The translations under genes and the position numbers were made by a program. A stretch of 64,000 nucleotides of DNA from Frateuria defendens (lineage in GTDB: Bacteria; Pseudomonadota; Gammaproteobacteria; Xanthomonadales; Rhodanobacteraceae): the NCBI RefSeq assembly GCF_001182895.1, contig NZ_LFQR01000042.1, forward strand, positions 62,001-126,000, in the 5' to 3' direction. Positions within the stretch are counted from its first letter, which is position 1. Every line of letters starts with the position of its first letter. Shown one piece after another: positions 46,132 to 64,000 of this stretch. The notes beneath the pieces are model-generated. The model was not told the origin of the DNA. It made no database searches and saw only the letters and a program-made list of their open reading frames with translations.

Positions 46132-46953
46132 TTACTTGCGACGACGCACGATGAACTGCTGCGTGCGCTTGTTGTTGCGGGTCTTGTAACCCTTGGTCGG
46201 CATCGCCCACGGGCTGACCGGATGACGGCCACCGGAGGTGCGGCCTTCGCCGCCGCCGTGCGGATGGTCGACCGGGTTCATCGCCACGCCGCGGACGGTC
46301 GGACGAATACCCTGCCAACGCTTGGCACCGGCCTTGCCGAGCTTCTTCAGGCTGTGCTCGCTGTTGCCGACCTCGCCGATGGTGGCGCGGCAGTCGACCG
46401 GCACGCGGCGCATTTCGCCGGAGCGCAGGCGCAGCGTGGCATAGCCGGACTCGCGAGCGATCAGCTGCACCGAGGCGCCGGCGCTGCGGGCGATCTGCGC
46501 GCCCTTGCCCGGCTTCATTTCCACGCAATGCACGGTGGAGCCGACCGGGATGTTGCGCAACGGCAGGCTGTTGCCGACCTTGATCGGCGCATCGTGGCCG
46601 GCGACCACGCGGTCGCCCACCGCCACGCCCTTCGGCGCGATGATGTAGCGGCGCTCGCCGTCGGCGTAGCACAGCAGCGCGATGTGCGCGGTGCGGTTCG
46701 GATCGTATTCCAGGCGCTCGACGCGGGCGGCGATGCCTTCCTTGTCGCGCTTGAAGTCGATGATGCGGTAATGCTGCTTGTGACCGCCGCCGCGATGACG
46801 GGTGGTGATGCGACCGAAATGGTTGCGGCCGCCGGTCTTCGACTGGGCTTCGGTCAGCGGCGCGTACGGCGCGCCCTTGTACAGCCCCTCGGTGCGGACG
46901 CTGACGGCGTCGCGACGGCCCGGCGAGGTTGGCTTGTGGGTGATCAGTGCCAT
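46132..46953 (-). CDS. rplB: 50S ribosomal protein L2
   Basis: 273 residues; the C-terminal [17 protein letters not shown] with the conserved histidine of the peptidyl-transferase region is present. 18 bp after rplW. Confidence 0.98.
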   Translation of the reverse strand: MALITHKPTSPGRRDAVSVRTEGLYKGAPYAPLTEAQSKTGGRNHFGRITTRHRGGGHKQHYRIIDFKRDKEGIAARVERLEYDPNRTAHIALLCYADGERRYIIAPKGVAVGDRVVAGHDAPIKVGNSLPLRNIPVGSTVHCVEMKPGKGAQIARSAGASVQLIARESGYATLRLRSGEMRRVPVDCRATIGEVGNSEHSLKKLGKAGAKRWQGIRPTVRGVAMNPVDHPHGGGEGRTSGGRHPVSPWAMPTKGYKTRNNKRTQQFIVRRRK

Positions 46954-46971
46954 CTCAATTCAACTCCTGGC

Positions 46972-47274
46972 TCAGGCCTTGGCCGCGACGTCGATGGTCT
47001 GGCCTTCGGCGAGACGCACATAGGCCTTGCGCTTGCCCTGGCGGTTGCCCGCGCGGAAGCGGAAAGACTTGGTCTTGCCCTTGACGTTGACCAGGTTCAC
47101 CTGCTCGACCTTGACGTCGAACATCTGCTCGACCGCGGTGCGGACATCGGCCTTGGTAGCGGCCGGGGCGACCACGAACACGTACTGGTTGCCTTCGGCG
47201 AGGCGGGCCGACTTCTCGGAAATGTGCGGCGCGCGCAGCGTATTCAGAATGCGTTCGTTGCTCATGCCAGCCAC
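46972..47274 (-). CDS. rplW: 50S ribosomal protein L23
   Basis: 100 residues; [21 protein letters not shown] start. Docking site for trigger factor and SRP at the exit tunnel. Its start overlaps the rplD end by 13 bp. Confidence 0.97.
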   Translation of the reverse strand: MAGMSNERILNTLRAPHISEKSARLAEGNQYVFVVAPAATKADVRTAVEQMFDVKVEQVNLVNVKGKTKSFRFRAGNRQGKRKAYVRLAEGQTIDVAAKA

Positions 47275-47879
47275 TCCTCGACCTTCTTCACCGCATCGGC
47301 GGTCAGCACCACGTAGTCGGAGCCGACCAGGGCGACCGGATTCAGCGCGAGCACATCCAGCACATGCAGGTACGGGATGTTGCGCGCGGCCAGGAACAGC
47401 GCCTCGTCGGCGTCTTCCGAAACCAGCAGCACGCGACCCGACACTTCCAGCTCGGCCAGCTTTGCCACCATCGCCTTGGTCTTCGGGGCGTCGATGCCGA
47501 AGCCCTCGACCACCTTCAGACGACCCTGGCGATTCAGCTCCGACAGGATCGAGCGGATCGCCACACGATAGGCCTTGCGGTTGACCTTCTGCTCGAAGCT
47601 GCGCGGCTTGGCCGCGAAGGTGACGCCGCCGCCCACGAAGATCGGGGCGCGGTAGTCGCCGTGACGGGCGCCGCCGCCCTTCTGCTTCTTGAACTTCTTG
47701 GTGGTGCCCGACAGCTCACCGCGCGACAGCTGCGCCTTGGTACCGGCGCGACCGCCGGCCTGGTAAGCGACGACCACCTGATGGACCAGAGCCTGCTTGA
47801 ACTCGCCGCCGAACACTTCGTCCGACACGGTGAGCGCGGCCTTGTTAGGCGATGTTGCGCCAATGACATTCAGTTCCAT
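47262..47879 (-). CDS. rplD: 50S ribosomal protein L4
   Basis: 205 residues from MELNVIG behind GGAGAG; the longer in-frame start at 47894 is rejected. [20 protein letters not shown] marks the tunnel loop. In E. coli L4 represses the S10 operon at its leader. 11 bp after rplC. Confidence 0.97.
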   Translation of the reverse strand: MELNVIGATSPNKAALTVSDEVFGGEFKQALVHQVVVAYQAGGRAGTKAQLSRGELSGTTKKFKKQKGGGARHGDYRAPIFVGGGVTFAAKPRSFEQKVNRKAYRVAIRSILSELNRQGRLKVVEGFGIDAPKTKAMVAKLAELEVSGRVLLVSEDADEALFLAARNIPYLHVLDVLALNPVALVGSDYVVLTADAVKKVEEWLA

Positions 47880-47890
47880 GGCGTCTCTCC

Positions 47891-48532
47891 TCAACCCTTG
47901 GTGGTCGGACGGATGACGACGTCGCCGCCGGTAGCGCCCGGCACCGCGCCCTTCACCGCGATCAGGTGACGCTCGGCGTCGACCTTGACCACTTCCAGAC
48001 CCTGCTGCGTGCGGTTCACCGCACCCATGTGGCCCGCCATCTTCTTGCCCGGGAACACGCGGCCCGGCGTCTGGCGCTGGCCGATGGAGCCCGGCGCACG
48101 ATGCGACAGCGAGTTACCGTGAGTCGCATCGCCCATGGTGAAGTTGTGGCGCTTGATGGTGCCCTGGAAGCCCTTGCCCTTCGAGACGCCGGCGACGTCG
48201 ACGACCTGGCCCGCCTGGAACACGTCCTCGGCCTTGATCTCGGCGCCCACGCTGTACTTGCCGAGATCCTCGGCGGACACGCGGAACTCCCACAGGCCAC
48301 GACCCGGCTCGACCTTCGCCTTCGCGTAATGGCCCTTCAGCGGCGCCGTCAGCAGGCTGGCGCGCTTGACGCCGGCCGCGACCTGCACCGCGGTGTAACC
48401 ATCGTTATCTTCCGTCTTCAGCTGGGTGACGCGATTCGGGGTGGCTTCAATCAGCGTCACCGGAATCGAGCGTCCGTCTTCAGTGAAGAGTCGGCTCATG
48501 CCGCACTTGCGGCCAACCAGTCCGATACTCAT
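47891..48532 (-). CDS. rplC: 50S ribosomal protein L3
   Basis: 213 residues; [19 protein letters not shown] start and [23 protein letters not shown] near the PrmB-methylated glutamine site are present (read as shorter blocks). 20 bp after rpsJ. Confidence 0.97.
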   Translation of the reverse strand: MSIGLVGRKCGMSRLFTEDGRSIPVTLIEATPNRVTQLKTEDNDGYTAVQVAAGVKRASLLTAPLKGHYAKAKVEPGRGLWEFRVSAEDLGKYSVGAEIKAEDVFQAGQVVDVAGVSKGKGFQGTIKRHNFTMGDATHGNSLSHRAPGSIGQRQTPGRVFPGKKMAGHMGAVNRTQQGLEVVKVDAERHLIAVKGAVPGATGGDVVIRPTTKG

Positions 48533-48552
48533 CTTCGTATCCTGTCTATCGC

Positions 48553-48864
48553 TCAGCCGAGCTTGATCTGAACGTCCACGCCAGCGGCGAGATCAAGCTT
48601 CATGAGCGCGTCCACGGTCTTGTCGTTGGGGTCGACGATGTCGAGCACGCGCTTGTGCGTACGGGTCTCGTACTGGTCGCGTGCATCCTTGTCGACGTGC
48701 GGCGACACCAGGATGGTGTAGCGCTCGATCTTGGTCGGGAGCGGGATCGGGCCGAGCACCGTAGCGCCGGTGCGCTTGGCCGTCTCGACGATCTCGCTGG
48801 CCGAACGGTCGATCAGACGATGATCGAACGCCTTGAGCCGGATGCGAATCTTCTGGTTCGCCAT
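48553..48864 (-). CDS. rpsJ: 30S ribosomal protein S10 (NusE)
   Basis: 103 residues from [41 protein letters not shown] is diagnostic (split here). Also acts as NusE in transcription antitermination. First gene of the S10 operon, about 160 nt after a strong promoter. Confidence 0.98.
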   Translation of the reverse strand: MANQKIRIRLKAFDHRLIDRSASEIVETAKRTGATVLGPIPLPTKIERYTILVSPHVDKDARDQYETRTHKRVLDIVDPNDKTVDALMKLDLAAGVDVQIKLG

Positions 48865-49025
48865 AAACCGTGTCCTGTTATCAAAAGAACAAAACTGTGA
48901 ATCGGAACGGCTTCTCACCGCCCCGCACAACCCATTGCACTGCAGTTACCGCCGCGAGCCGCCGCCGAATGCGGCGACACCAGCCCTAGAAGACCGGGCA
49001 GACCGAAACAAACGGCCCGCCCAGA
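48865..49025 (-). ncRNA. S10 operon 5' leader
   Basis: About 160 nt of leader RNA between the predicted start site and rpsJ. GC-rich hairpins are visible (for example GGGC..GCCG pairing with CGG..GCCC near 48995-49020, and GCCGC pairs near 48955-48975). In E. coli the equivalent leader binds L4 to control transcription and translation; the same role is inferred. No gene is seen in the wider gap 48865-49303 other than the promoter. Confidence 0.45.
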
Positions 49026-49031
49026 CAGACA

Positions 49032-49060
49032 AGTATAGAATGCGCAGACGCAAAGTTCAA
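49032..49060 (-). promoter_or_regulatory. S10 operon promoter (sigma70 type)
   Basis: On the minus strand TTGAAC (49055-49060), exactly 17 bp, and TATACT (49032-49037). Near-consensus boxes in an otherwise GC-rich gap, correctly placed after the tuf terminator and before rpsJ. Confidence 0.8.
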
Positions 49061-49303
49061 CAGGGAGCGGACAGCCCCTGTCATCCTGCATTCCCGCAAC
49101 GATCCATGTAGGCGAACTCGAAGTGCGTCCTGCACCTCATTTCGCGGTAGGCCGGCCATGCCGCATGGGCTGCCCGGCGGAGATAACTTGTGGATCATAG
49201 CGCATCAAGCGCCGCAGTGAAAGAGAAATCCGACAGCCTTGCACGCACCCAGCACGAAGCCAGCCGCTCTGCACGCCCCTCTCGCATCCGCTCCACGCCC
49301 ATC

Positions 49304-49342
49304 AAAAAAAGCGAGGGGCGAAAGCTTTCGCTTCCGCCCCTC
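49304..49342 (-). terminator. Rho-independent terminator of tuf (str operon)
   Basis: GAGGGGCG (8 bp) pairs with CGCCCCTC across a 14-nt loop that can itself pair (GCGAAAGC), followed by GC and seven T on the minus strand. It begins about 45 bp after the tuf stop and separates the str and S10 operons. Confidence 0.9.
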
Positions 49343-49387
49343 ACTTTTCTGGGAGTCGCCCGCATTCGCAGGCGATGCCCTCGGGTC

Positions 49388-50578
<1,191 letters not shown>

Positions 50579-50624
50579 GACTCAAAACCTCTGAAAGAAA
50601 CTATGTTGATGGGAGGAAAGCCCG

Positions 50625-52715
50625 TCAGGCCTTCTTCATGACCTGTTCGGCGATATTGCTCGGCGCTTCGGCGTAGTGATCGAATTCCATCGTGAAGGTG
50701 GCACGCCCCTGGGTCTGCGATCGCAGGGCGGTGGCGTAGCCGAACATCTCGCCCAGCGGCACCATGGCGTTGATCACCTTGCCCGACGGCGTATCGTCCG
50801 AGCCCTGCAGCACGCCGCGCCGGCGGCTGAGGTCGCCCATCACGTCGCCCATGTAGTCCTCGGGCGTCACGACCTCTACCTTCATCATCGGCTCGAGCAG
50901 GGCCGGATTGGCCTTGCCGAAGCCTTCCTTGAAGGCCATGCTGCCGGCGATCTTGAACGCCATTTCGGACGAGTCGACCTCGTGGTACGAACCGTCGACC
51001 AGACGGATCTTGAGGTCGACCACCGGGAAGCCGGCCAGCGGGCCATTCTGGATGGCCTCCTGGATGCCCTTGTCGACCGCGGGAATGTATTCCTTCGGCA
51101 CGACGCCGCCGACGATCGCATTCTCGAACACGTAGCCGGCGCCCCGCTCCAGCGGCTCCAGCTCGATCACCACGTGACCGAACTGACCCTTGCCACCGGA
51201 CTGGCGCACGAACTTGCCTTCCTGCCTGACCGCCTTGCGGATCGCCTCGCGGTAGGCCACCTGCGGCTTGCCGACGTTCGCCTCGACGCTGAACTCGCGG
51301 CGCATGCGGTCGACGATGATGTCCAGGTGCAGCTCGCCCATGCCGGCGATGATGGTCTGCCCGGATTCCTCGTCGGTGCGCACGCGGAAGGACGGATCCT
51401 CGGCAGCCAGACGGCCCAGCGCCAAACCCATCTTCTCCTGATCCGACTTCGTTCTAGGCTCCACCGCCATGGCGATCACCGGCTCCGGGAACACCATGCG
51501 CTCGAGCGTGATCACGTGATCCTGCGAGCACAGCGTATCGCCGGTGGTGACATCCTTGAGGCCCACCGCCGCGGCGATGTCGCCGGCGCGGACTTCCTTG
51601 ATCTCCTGGCGCTCGTTGGCGTGCATCTGCAGGATGCGGCCGATGCGCTCCTTCTTCGACTTGACCGGGTTGTACACCTGGTCGCCGGAGTTGAGCGTGC
51701 CGGAGTAGACGCGGAAGAAGCTCAGCGAGCCGACGAACGGGTCGGTCATGATCTTGAACGCCAGCGCCGAGAACGGCGCACTGTCGTCGGCCTTGCGGCT
51801 GGCTTCCTGCTCGTTCTCGTCCACGCCCTTGACCGGGGGGCGATCGGCCGGCGACGGCAGCAGCTGGATCACCGCATCCAGCATGGCCTGCACGCCCTTG
51901 TTCTTGAACGCGCTGCCGCAGAAGACCGGGATCAGCGAGTTGTCGAGCGTGCCGGCGCGGATGCCCGCGATGATGTCCGCCTCGGGAAGGTCGCCCTCCT
52001 CGAGGTACTTGTTCATCAGCGCCTCGGAAGTCTCGGCCGCCGACTCGACCATGAAGCTGCGCGCCTTGTCGGCAGCGTCCTTCAGGTTCGCCGAGATGTC
52101 CTGGTACTCGAAGTTCATGCCCTGGGACGACATGTCCCAGACGATCGCCTTCATCTTGATGAGGTCGATCACGCCCTCGAAGTTGTCTTCCGCGCCGATC
52201 GGCACCTGCATCGGCACCGGATGGGCGCCCAGGCGCGACTTCAGCTGCTCGACCACCTTGTCGAAGTTGGCGCCGGTGCGGTCCATCTTGTTGACGAAGG
52301 CCAGCCGCGGCACGCCGTACTTGTTGGCTTGGCGCCACACCGTCTCCGACTGCGGCTGCACGCCGCCCACGGCGCAGAGCACGAATACCGCACCATCGAG
52401 CACGCGCAGCGAACGCTCCACCTCGATGGTGAAGTCGACGTGCCCGGGCGTGTCGATGATGTTGAAGCGGTGCTCGGGCATGGAGCGATCCATGCCCTTC
52501 CAGAACGCCGTGGTGGCCGCCGAGGTAATGGTGATGCCGCGTTCCTGCTCCTGCTCCATCCAATCCATCGTTGCCGCACCGTCGTGCACTTCGCCAATCT
52601 TGTGGCTGACGCCGGTGTAGAACAGGATGCGCTCCGTGGTCGTCGTCTTGCCGGCATCGATGTGGGCCATGATGCCGAAGTTACGGTAGCGCTCGATGGG
52701 AGTGGTGCGGGCCAC
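50625..52715 (-). CDS. fusA: Elongation factor G
   Basis: 696 residues; [20 protein letters not shown]-loop region, DTPGHVDF and NKMDRTGA in the G domain, followed by domains II-V. Drives translocation and, with RRF, ribosome recycling. 31 bp after rpsG. Confidence 0.98.
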   Translation of the reverse strand: MARTTPIERYRNFGIMAHIDAGKTTTTERILFYTGVSHKIGEVHDGAATMDWMEQEQERGITITSAATTAFWKGMDRSMPEHRFNIIDTPGHVDFTIEVERSLRVLDGAVFVLCAVGGVQPQSETVWRQANKYGVPRLAFVNKMDRTGANFDKVVEQLKSRLGAHPVPMQVPIGAEDNFEGVIDLIKMKAIVWDMSSQGMNFEYQDISANLKDAADKARSFMVESAAETSEALMNKYLEEGDLPEADIIAGIRAGTLDNSLIPVFCGSAFKNKGVQAMLDAVIQLLPSPADRPPVKGVDENEQEASRKADDSAPFSALAFKIMTDPFVGSLSFFRVYSGTLNSGDQVYNPVKSKKERIGRILQMHANERQEIKEVRAGDIAAAVGLKDVTTGDTLCSQDHVITLERMVFPEPVIAMAVEPRTKSDQEKMGLALGRLAAEDPSFRVRTDEESGQTIIAGMGELHLDIIVDRMRREFSVEANVGKPQVAYREAIRKAVRQEGKFVRQSGGKGQFGHVVIELEPLERGAGYVFENAIVGGVVPKEYIPAVDKGIQEAIQNGPLAGFPVVDLKIRLVDGSYHEVDSSEMAFKIAGSMAFKEGFGKANPALLEPMMKVEVVTPEDYMGDVMGDLSRRRGVLQGSDDTPSGKVINAMVPLGEMFGYATALRSQTQGRATFTMEFDHYAEAPSNIAEQVMKKA

Positions 52716-52746
52716 GGGGTCTTACCTCGGGAATCTAAAGCCGGGA

Positions 52747-53214
52747 TTACCAGCGGTAGTGCGAGAAGGCCTTGTTGGCTTCAGCCATGCGATGCGTCTC
52801 TTCACGCTTCTTGATCGCGCCGCCGCGACTCTCGGAAGCCTCGAGCAGCTCGGCCGCCAGCTTGCGCGGCATGGAGGTCTCGCCGCGCTTGCGCGCCGCC
52901 TCGATCACCCAGCGCATCGCCAGCGCCATGCGGCGGCTCGGACGTACTTCGATCGGCACCTGGTAGGTGGCGCCACCGACGCGGCGAGACTTCACCTCGA
53001 CCACCGGCGCGACGTTGTTCAGCGCCTTCTCGACCAGCGAAACCGGCTCGGCGTTCTTTTCGCCCAGATGGTCGAGCGCACCGTAGACGATGCCCTCGGC
53101 GACGGACTTCTTGCCGCTCTTCATCACCATGTTGATGAAGCGGGCGATCAGCTGGCTGCCGTGCTTGGGATCCGGCAGGATCAGGCGGGCGGGATGGGAA
53201 CCTTTACGCGACAT
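52747..53214 (-). CDS. rpsG: 30S ribosomal protein S7
   Basis: 155 residues; [20 protein letters not shown] start and [17 protein letters not shown] are diagnostic. Assembles the 3' domain of 16S rRNA and represses the str operon in E. coli. 20 bp after rpsL. Confidence 0.98.
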   Translation of the reverse strand: MSRKGSHPARLILPDPKHGSQLIARFINMVMKSGKKSVAEGIVYGALDHLGEKNAEPVSLVEKALNNVAPVVEVKSRRVGGATYQVPIEVRPSRRMALAMRWVIEAARKRGETSMPRKLAAELLEASESRGGAIKKREETHRMAEANKAFSHYRW

Positions 53215-53234
53215 GTTTCGTGTCCTTTAGACTT

Positions 53235-53609
53235 TTAGCTCTTCGGGCGCTTGGCGCCGTACTTGGAGCGCGCCTGGCGGCGCTTGGCGACGCCGGCGCA
53301 GTCGAGACTGCCGCGCACCGTGTGATAACGCACACCCGGCAGGTCCTTCACGCGGCCGCCGCGGATCAGCACCACCGAGTGCTCCTGCAGGTTGTGGCCT
53401 TCGCCACCGATGTAGCTGATGACCTCGTAGCCGTTGGTCAGGCGCACCTTGGCAACCTTGCGCAAGGCCGAGTTCGGCTTCTTCGGGGTGGTCGTGTAAA
53501 CGCGCGTGCAGACGCCGCGACGCTGCGGACTGCTCTGCAAAGCCGGCGAAGCGCTCTTGTAGCTCTTCGGGCTACGGGACTTGCGCACCAACTGGTTGAC
53601 TGTCGTCAT
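53235..53609 (-). CDS. rpsL: 30S ribosomal protein S12
   Basis: 124 residues. K43 (TPKKPNS) and K88 (GGRVKDLPG) are the wild-type residues of streptomycin-sensitive ribosomes, and D89 is the RimO methylthiolation site. First gene of the str operon. Confidence 0.98.
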   Translation of the reverse strand: MTTVNQLVRKSRSPKSYKSASPALQSSPQRRGVCTRVYTTTPKKPNSALRKVAKVRLTNGYEVISYIGGEGHNLQEHSVVLIRGGRVKDLPGVRYHTVRGSLDCAGVAKRRQARSKYGAKRPKS

Positions 53610-53635
53610 GCGAGGTTATTCCTGAGAAACATAAA

Positions 53636-53661
53636 GGCAGACCGATCCAACTCGGTCTGCC
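53636..53661 (-). terminator. Hairpin between rpoC and rpsL
   Basis: GGCAGACCGA and TCGGTCTGCC form a perfect 10-bp stem with a 6-nt loop, followed on the minus strand by TTTATGTTT. It can terminate rpoBC read-through or act as an attenuator in the rpsL leader, since the promoter candidate at 53673-53701 lies just upstream of it. Confidence 0.65.
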
Positions 53662-53672
53662 AAGAAGCGGGA

Positions 53673-53701
53673 ATTTAACATGGGCAGGCCGCCACAGGCA
53701 A
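53673..53701 (-). promoter_or_regulatory. Candidate str operon promoter
   Basis: Minus strand TTGCCT (53696-53701), 17 bp, TTAAAT (53673-53678), about 65 bp before rpsL. The hairpin at 53636-53661 would be in the first transcribed bases. Confidence 0.45.
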
Positions 53702-53786
53702 GCCGAGGCCCCTGTCGTCCATGACTCGAACACGAGGCGCAATCCCTGCGCCTCATTTCGTATGTCAGTGAGCGAGCCCCGCGGGC

Positions 53787-57995
<4,209 letters not shown>

Positions 57996-58021
57996 TGCTT
58001 AGGCTCCCGTAATCGCGCGGA

Positions 58022-62182
<4,161 letters not shown>

Positions 62183-62247
62183 GGTGGGTACCGCCTCGGT
62201 TCGCAGTGACGCCGGTGATGCACGCACCGGCTGAATTGAAAAATGCA

Positions 62248-62328
62248 GGGAATCGAGAATAGGGAATCGTCAATCGGCGATAAGTTCTGCCAGGTTTTCC
62301 GATTCCCTATTCTCCATTCCCTATTCCC
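62248..62328. repeat. Inverted repeat of GGGAATAG/GGGAATCG units, rplL-rpoB gap
   Basis: Left arm 62248-62269 and right arm 62300-62328 share a perfect 15-bp core (GAGAATAGGGAATCG, 62255-62269, with 62300-62314); the right arm has one extra unit. Same unit as the repeat at 40697-40770. Confidence 0.8.
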
Positions 62329-62346
62329 GCCTGCTTCAAGCAGGCA

Positions 62347-62374
62347 AAGCCCGGGGACTTACGTCCCCAGGCTT
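62347..62374 (-). terminator. Attenuator-like hairpin after rplL
   Basis: AAGCCTGGGGAC and GTCCCCGGGCTT form a near-perfect 12-bp stem with a 4-nt loop, 40 bp after the rplL stop, then TTTGCC. E. coli has a partial terminator at the same place that sets the ratio of L7/L12 to RNA polymerase. A second hairpin (GCCTGCT/AGCAGGC) follows at 62329-62345. Confidence 0.65.
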
Positions 62375-62415
62375 GGCTTGCGCTGGATCAAACTGATGGC
62401 GCGCAAGAGCGCCAA

Positions 62416-62784
62416 TTACTTCAGTTCGACCGTAGCGCCGGCGGCTTCGAGGTCCTTCTTGAACTTCTCGGCGTCTTCCTTCGAAGCCTGCTCCTTCACG
62501 ACGCCACCAGCCTCGGTGAGGTCCTTGGCTTCCTTCAGGCCCAGGCCGGTGATCGCGCGCACAGCCTTGATCACGTCGACCTTCTTGTCGCCGGCGCTCT
62601 TCAGGATGACGTCGAACTCGGTCTGCGCCTCGGCGGCCGGGGCAGCGGCACCGACGGCGGCCACGGCAACCGGGGCAGCGGCGGACACGCCGAACTTCTC
62701 TTCGATGGCCTTCACCAGGTCCATCACTTCCATCAACGACTTGGCGGCGACGGCTTCAACGATCTGTTCGTTGGTCAGGGACAT
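62416..62784 (-). CDS. rplL: 50S ribosomal protein L7/L12
   Basis: 122 residues; N-terminal dimerisation helix, Ala/Pro hinge (about 36-52) and C-terminal factor-binding domain ending GATVELK. Present in several copies per ribosome. 46 bp after rplJ. Confidence 0.98.
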   Translation of the reverse strand: MSLTNEQIVEAVAAKSLMEVMDLVKAIEEKFGVSAAAPVAVAAVGAAAPAAEAQTEFDVILKSAGDKKVDVIKAVRAITGLGLKEAKDLTEAGGVVKEQASKEDAEKFKKDLEAAGATVELK

Positions 62785-62830
62785 TTTGCTTTACCTCTGG
62801 AAATGGATTCGGTTTGCTTGATCGTCGAAC

Positions 62831-63364
62831 TTAGGCGGGCTCGGCTTCGGCCGGGGCTTCGGCGGCGGCTTCGCCACCACCCTGCTGGTCGGCCACCGCC
62901 TTGACGGCGCGGGCGAACATCGCGGCCGGCTCGGCCAGCACGCGGGCCAGCATGGCCAGGGCCTCTTCGCGGGTCGGCAGCGAGGCCAGCACGTCGACGT
63001 GCTCGGCCGGCAGCAGCTTGCCTTCCACCGAGACGACCTTCGCCTTCAGCTTGACGTTGCCCTTGGCGAACTCCTTGATCAGGCGACCGGCGGCGCCGGG
63101 CTCCTCGGTCGAGAACGCATACAGCAGCGGACCGGTCAGGGCGTCCTTGACGACCTCGAACTCGGTACCGACCACGGCGCGCGACGCGAGCGTGTTCTTG
63201 ACAACCTTCAGGAACACGCCGGACTCGCGGGCCTTCTTGCGCATCGCGGTCATCTGTTCGACCGTGGTGCCCGCATACTCGGCAGCGACCAGGGAGTGGG
63301 CCTTCGCGGCGACTTCTGCCAGTTCGGCGACTACTTCTTGCTTCTGAGACAGATTGAGAGCCAT
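62831..63364 (-). CDS. rplJ: 50S ribosomal protein L10
   Basis: 177 residues; [24 protein letters not shown] start. Anchors L7/L12 dimers and, in E. coli, represses its own mRNA at the leader. The Ala/Glu-rich tail ([13 protein letters not shown]) is a local feature. Confidence 0.98.
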   Translation of the reverse strand: MALNLSQKQEVVAELAEVAAKAHSLVAAEYAGTTVEQMTAMRKKARESGVFLKVVKNTLASRAVVGTEFEVVKDALTGPLLYAFSTEEPGAAGRLIKEFAKGNVKLKAKVVSVEGKLLPAEHVDVLASLPTREEALAMLARVLAEPAAMFARAVKAVADQQGGGEAAAEAPAEAEPA

Positions 63365-63708
63365 TGCACTCCTCCAAATGAACTCCGCTTACGGCTCCTG
63401 CCGCGCGCGGTCCTGAGCGACGCCCTCCCTGGACATCGGGGACACGGAGTGTCCCGGGTGGTGGCCTTTCCAGAACGAAACGAATTCCAGAAGGGGCAGC
63501 ACCATCTGCGCAGGCCGAACCCGTTTCCGGACCCGATTAAGCGACCCCGCTGGCGGCGACGGCGATTCCCTGCCATACACGAGCTCCCTGCTCGTCGTCG
63601 TCGCGCGCTGATCGCGCCTGCGGTCTTTGACGGCGGCTCCGGCGCAAGGCCGGGGCTGCCCTCAAAAACGTGCCTGTACCGGCTCGACGCCGGCACGGGA
63701 CTTGATCC
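63365..63708 (-). promoter_or_regulatory. L10 leader region between rplA and rplJ
   Basis: A 344-bp gene-free gap with GC-rich pairing potential (for example near 63600-63690 and 63420-63480), located where gammaproteobacteria have the L10/L12-binding leader and the rplJ promoter. Position and length fit; I did not fold it. Confidence 0.5.
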
Positions 63709-64000
63709 TTACTTGGTCGAGAGCGTCAGCGACGAGGTATCGACCGGCACGCCCACGCCCATCGTGCTGGACAGGGCGATCTTCTGCAGATACTGGCCCT
63801 TGGCCGCGGCCGGCTTGGCCTTCAGCAAGTCGCCGATCAGCGCGTTGAGGTTGTCGGCGAGCTGGGCGGCGTCGAAGTTGGCCTTGCCGATGGTGGCGTG
63901 GATGATGCCCCCCTTGTCGTTGCGGAACTTCACCTGGCCGGCCTTGGCGTTCTTGACCGCGGTGGCGACGTCGGCGGTGACCGAGCCGTCCTTCGGGTTC
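63709..64000 (-). CDS. rplA: 50S ribosomal protein L1, C-terminal part (gene continues past the window)
   Basis: About 97 codons to the TAA at 63709-63711. [21 protein letters not shown] and the end [10 protein letters not shown] are typical of bacterial L1, which forms the L1 stalk and represses the L11 operon. The rest, and presumably rplK, nusG and secE, lie beyond 64000. Confidence 0.96.
   Translation of the reverse strand, partial: NPKDGSVTADVATAVKNAKAGQVKFRNDKGGIIHATIGKANFDAAQLADNLNALIGDLLKAKPAAAKGQYLQKIALSSTMGVGVPVDTSSLTLSTK

Overview
The window is about 64 kb of high-GC DNA from a gammaproteobacterium, most likely a member of the Xanthomonadaceae/Rhodanobacteraceae (order Lysobacterales). 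The evidence is the str-S10-spc-alpha ribosomal order without rpmJ between secY and rpsM, an effector with a Xanthomonadales XVIPCD secretion domain, GTAG-headed REP palindromes, an FHS sugar permease/LacI/fructokinase locus and an ISXO2-like (IS1595) element. Placement is by gene content only; no 16S rRNA gene is present.

Region 1 (1-8789) is housekeeping: the tail of a DUF559 protein, prepilin peptidase pilD, coaE, a Nudix/ThiE-like fusion, folA, thyA, a cytochrome b561 remnant, a GYF-AIM24 protein, a DUF4870 membrane protein, pmbA, a DUF1653 protein and darP/yjgA. Region 2 (8875-12323) is a sugar locus: LacI-type repressor, FHS permease and PfkB fructokinase, with a palindromic operator candidate at the repressor's 5' end.

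Region 3 (about 12324-16215) is an acquired, lower-GC island. It opens with the 3' end of an IS3-family transposase and closes with an intact IS1595-family insertion sequence. Between them is a two-gene unit: a secreted protein of unknown fold (putative immunity protein), then a glucosaminidase-PG_binding-XVIPCD protein. The second gene has the architecture of a type IV secretion system antibacterial effector (X-Tfe) and the first of its periplasmic inhibitor (X-Tfi). This is the most interesting part of the window.

Region 4 (16277-23231) is the conserved rng-yhdP-tldD cluster on the minus strand. Region 5 (23389-34889) is accessory metabolism: an ATP-PPi ligase of the diphthine-ammonia ligase type, a Mug-type glycosylase with a changed catalytic motif, an arsenic resistance locus (arsH diverging from arsC-acr3-arsR), two membrane/periplasmic cytochromes c separated by a nested inverted repeat, an amidase, signal peptidase I, a short-chain dehydrogenase remnant, class II DAHP synthase and dsbB.

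Region 6 (35033-64000) is entirely on the minus strand and holds the ribosomal/RNA polymerase superregion: rplA (partial)-rplJ-rplL-rpoB-rpoC, rpsL-rpsG-fusA-tuf, the S10 operon, the spc operon with secY, and the alpha operon ending in rplQ. A strong sigma70-type promoter precedes rpsJ and a good terminator follows tuf. Two imperfect inverted repeats built from the same GGGAATAG-type unit sit inside this region, between rplR and rpsE and between rplL and rpoB. No rRNA or tRNA genes or CRISPR arrays were seen.
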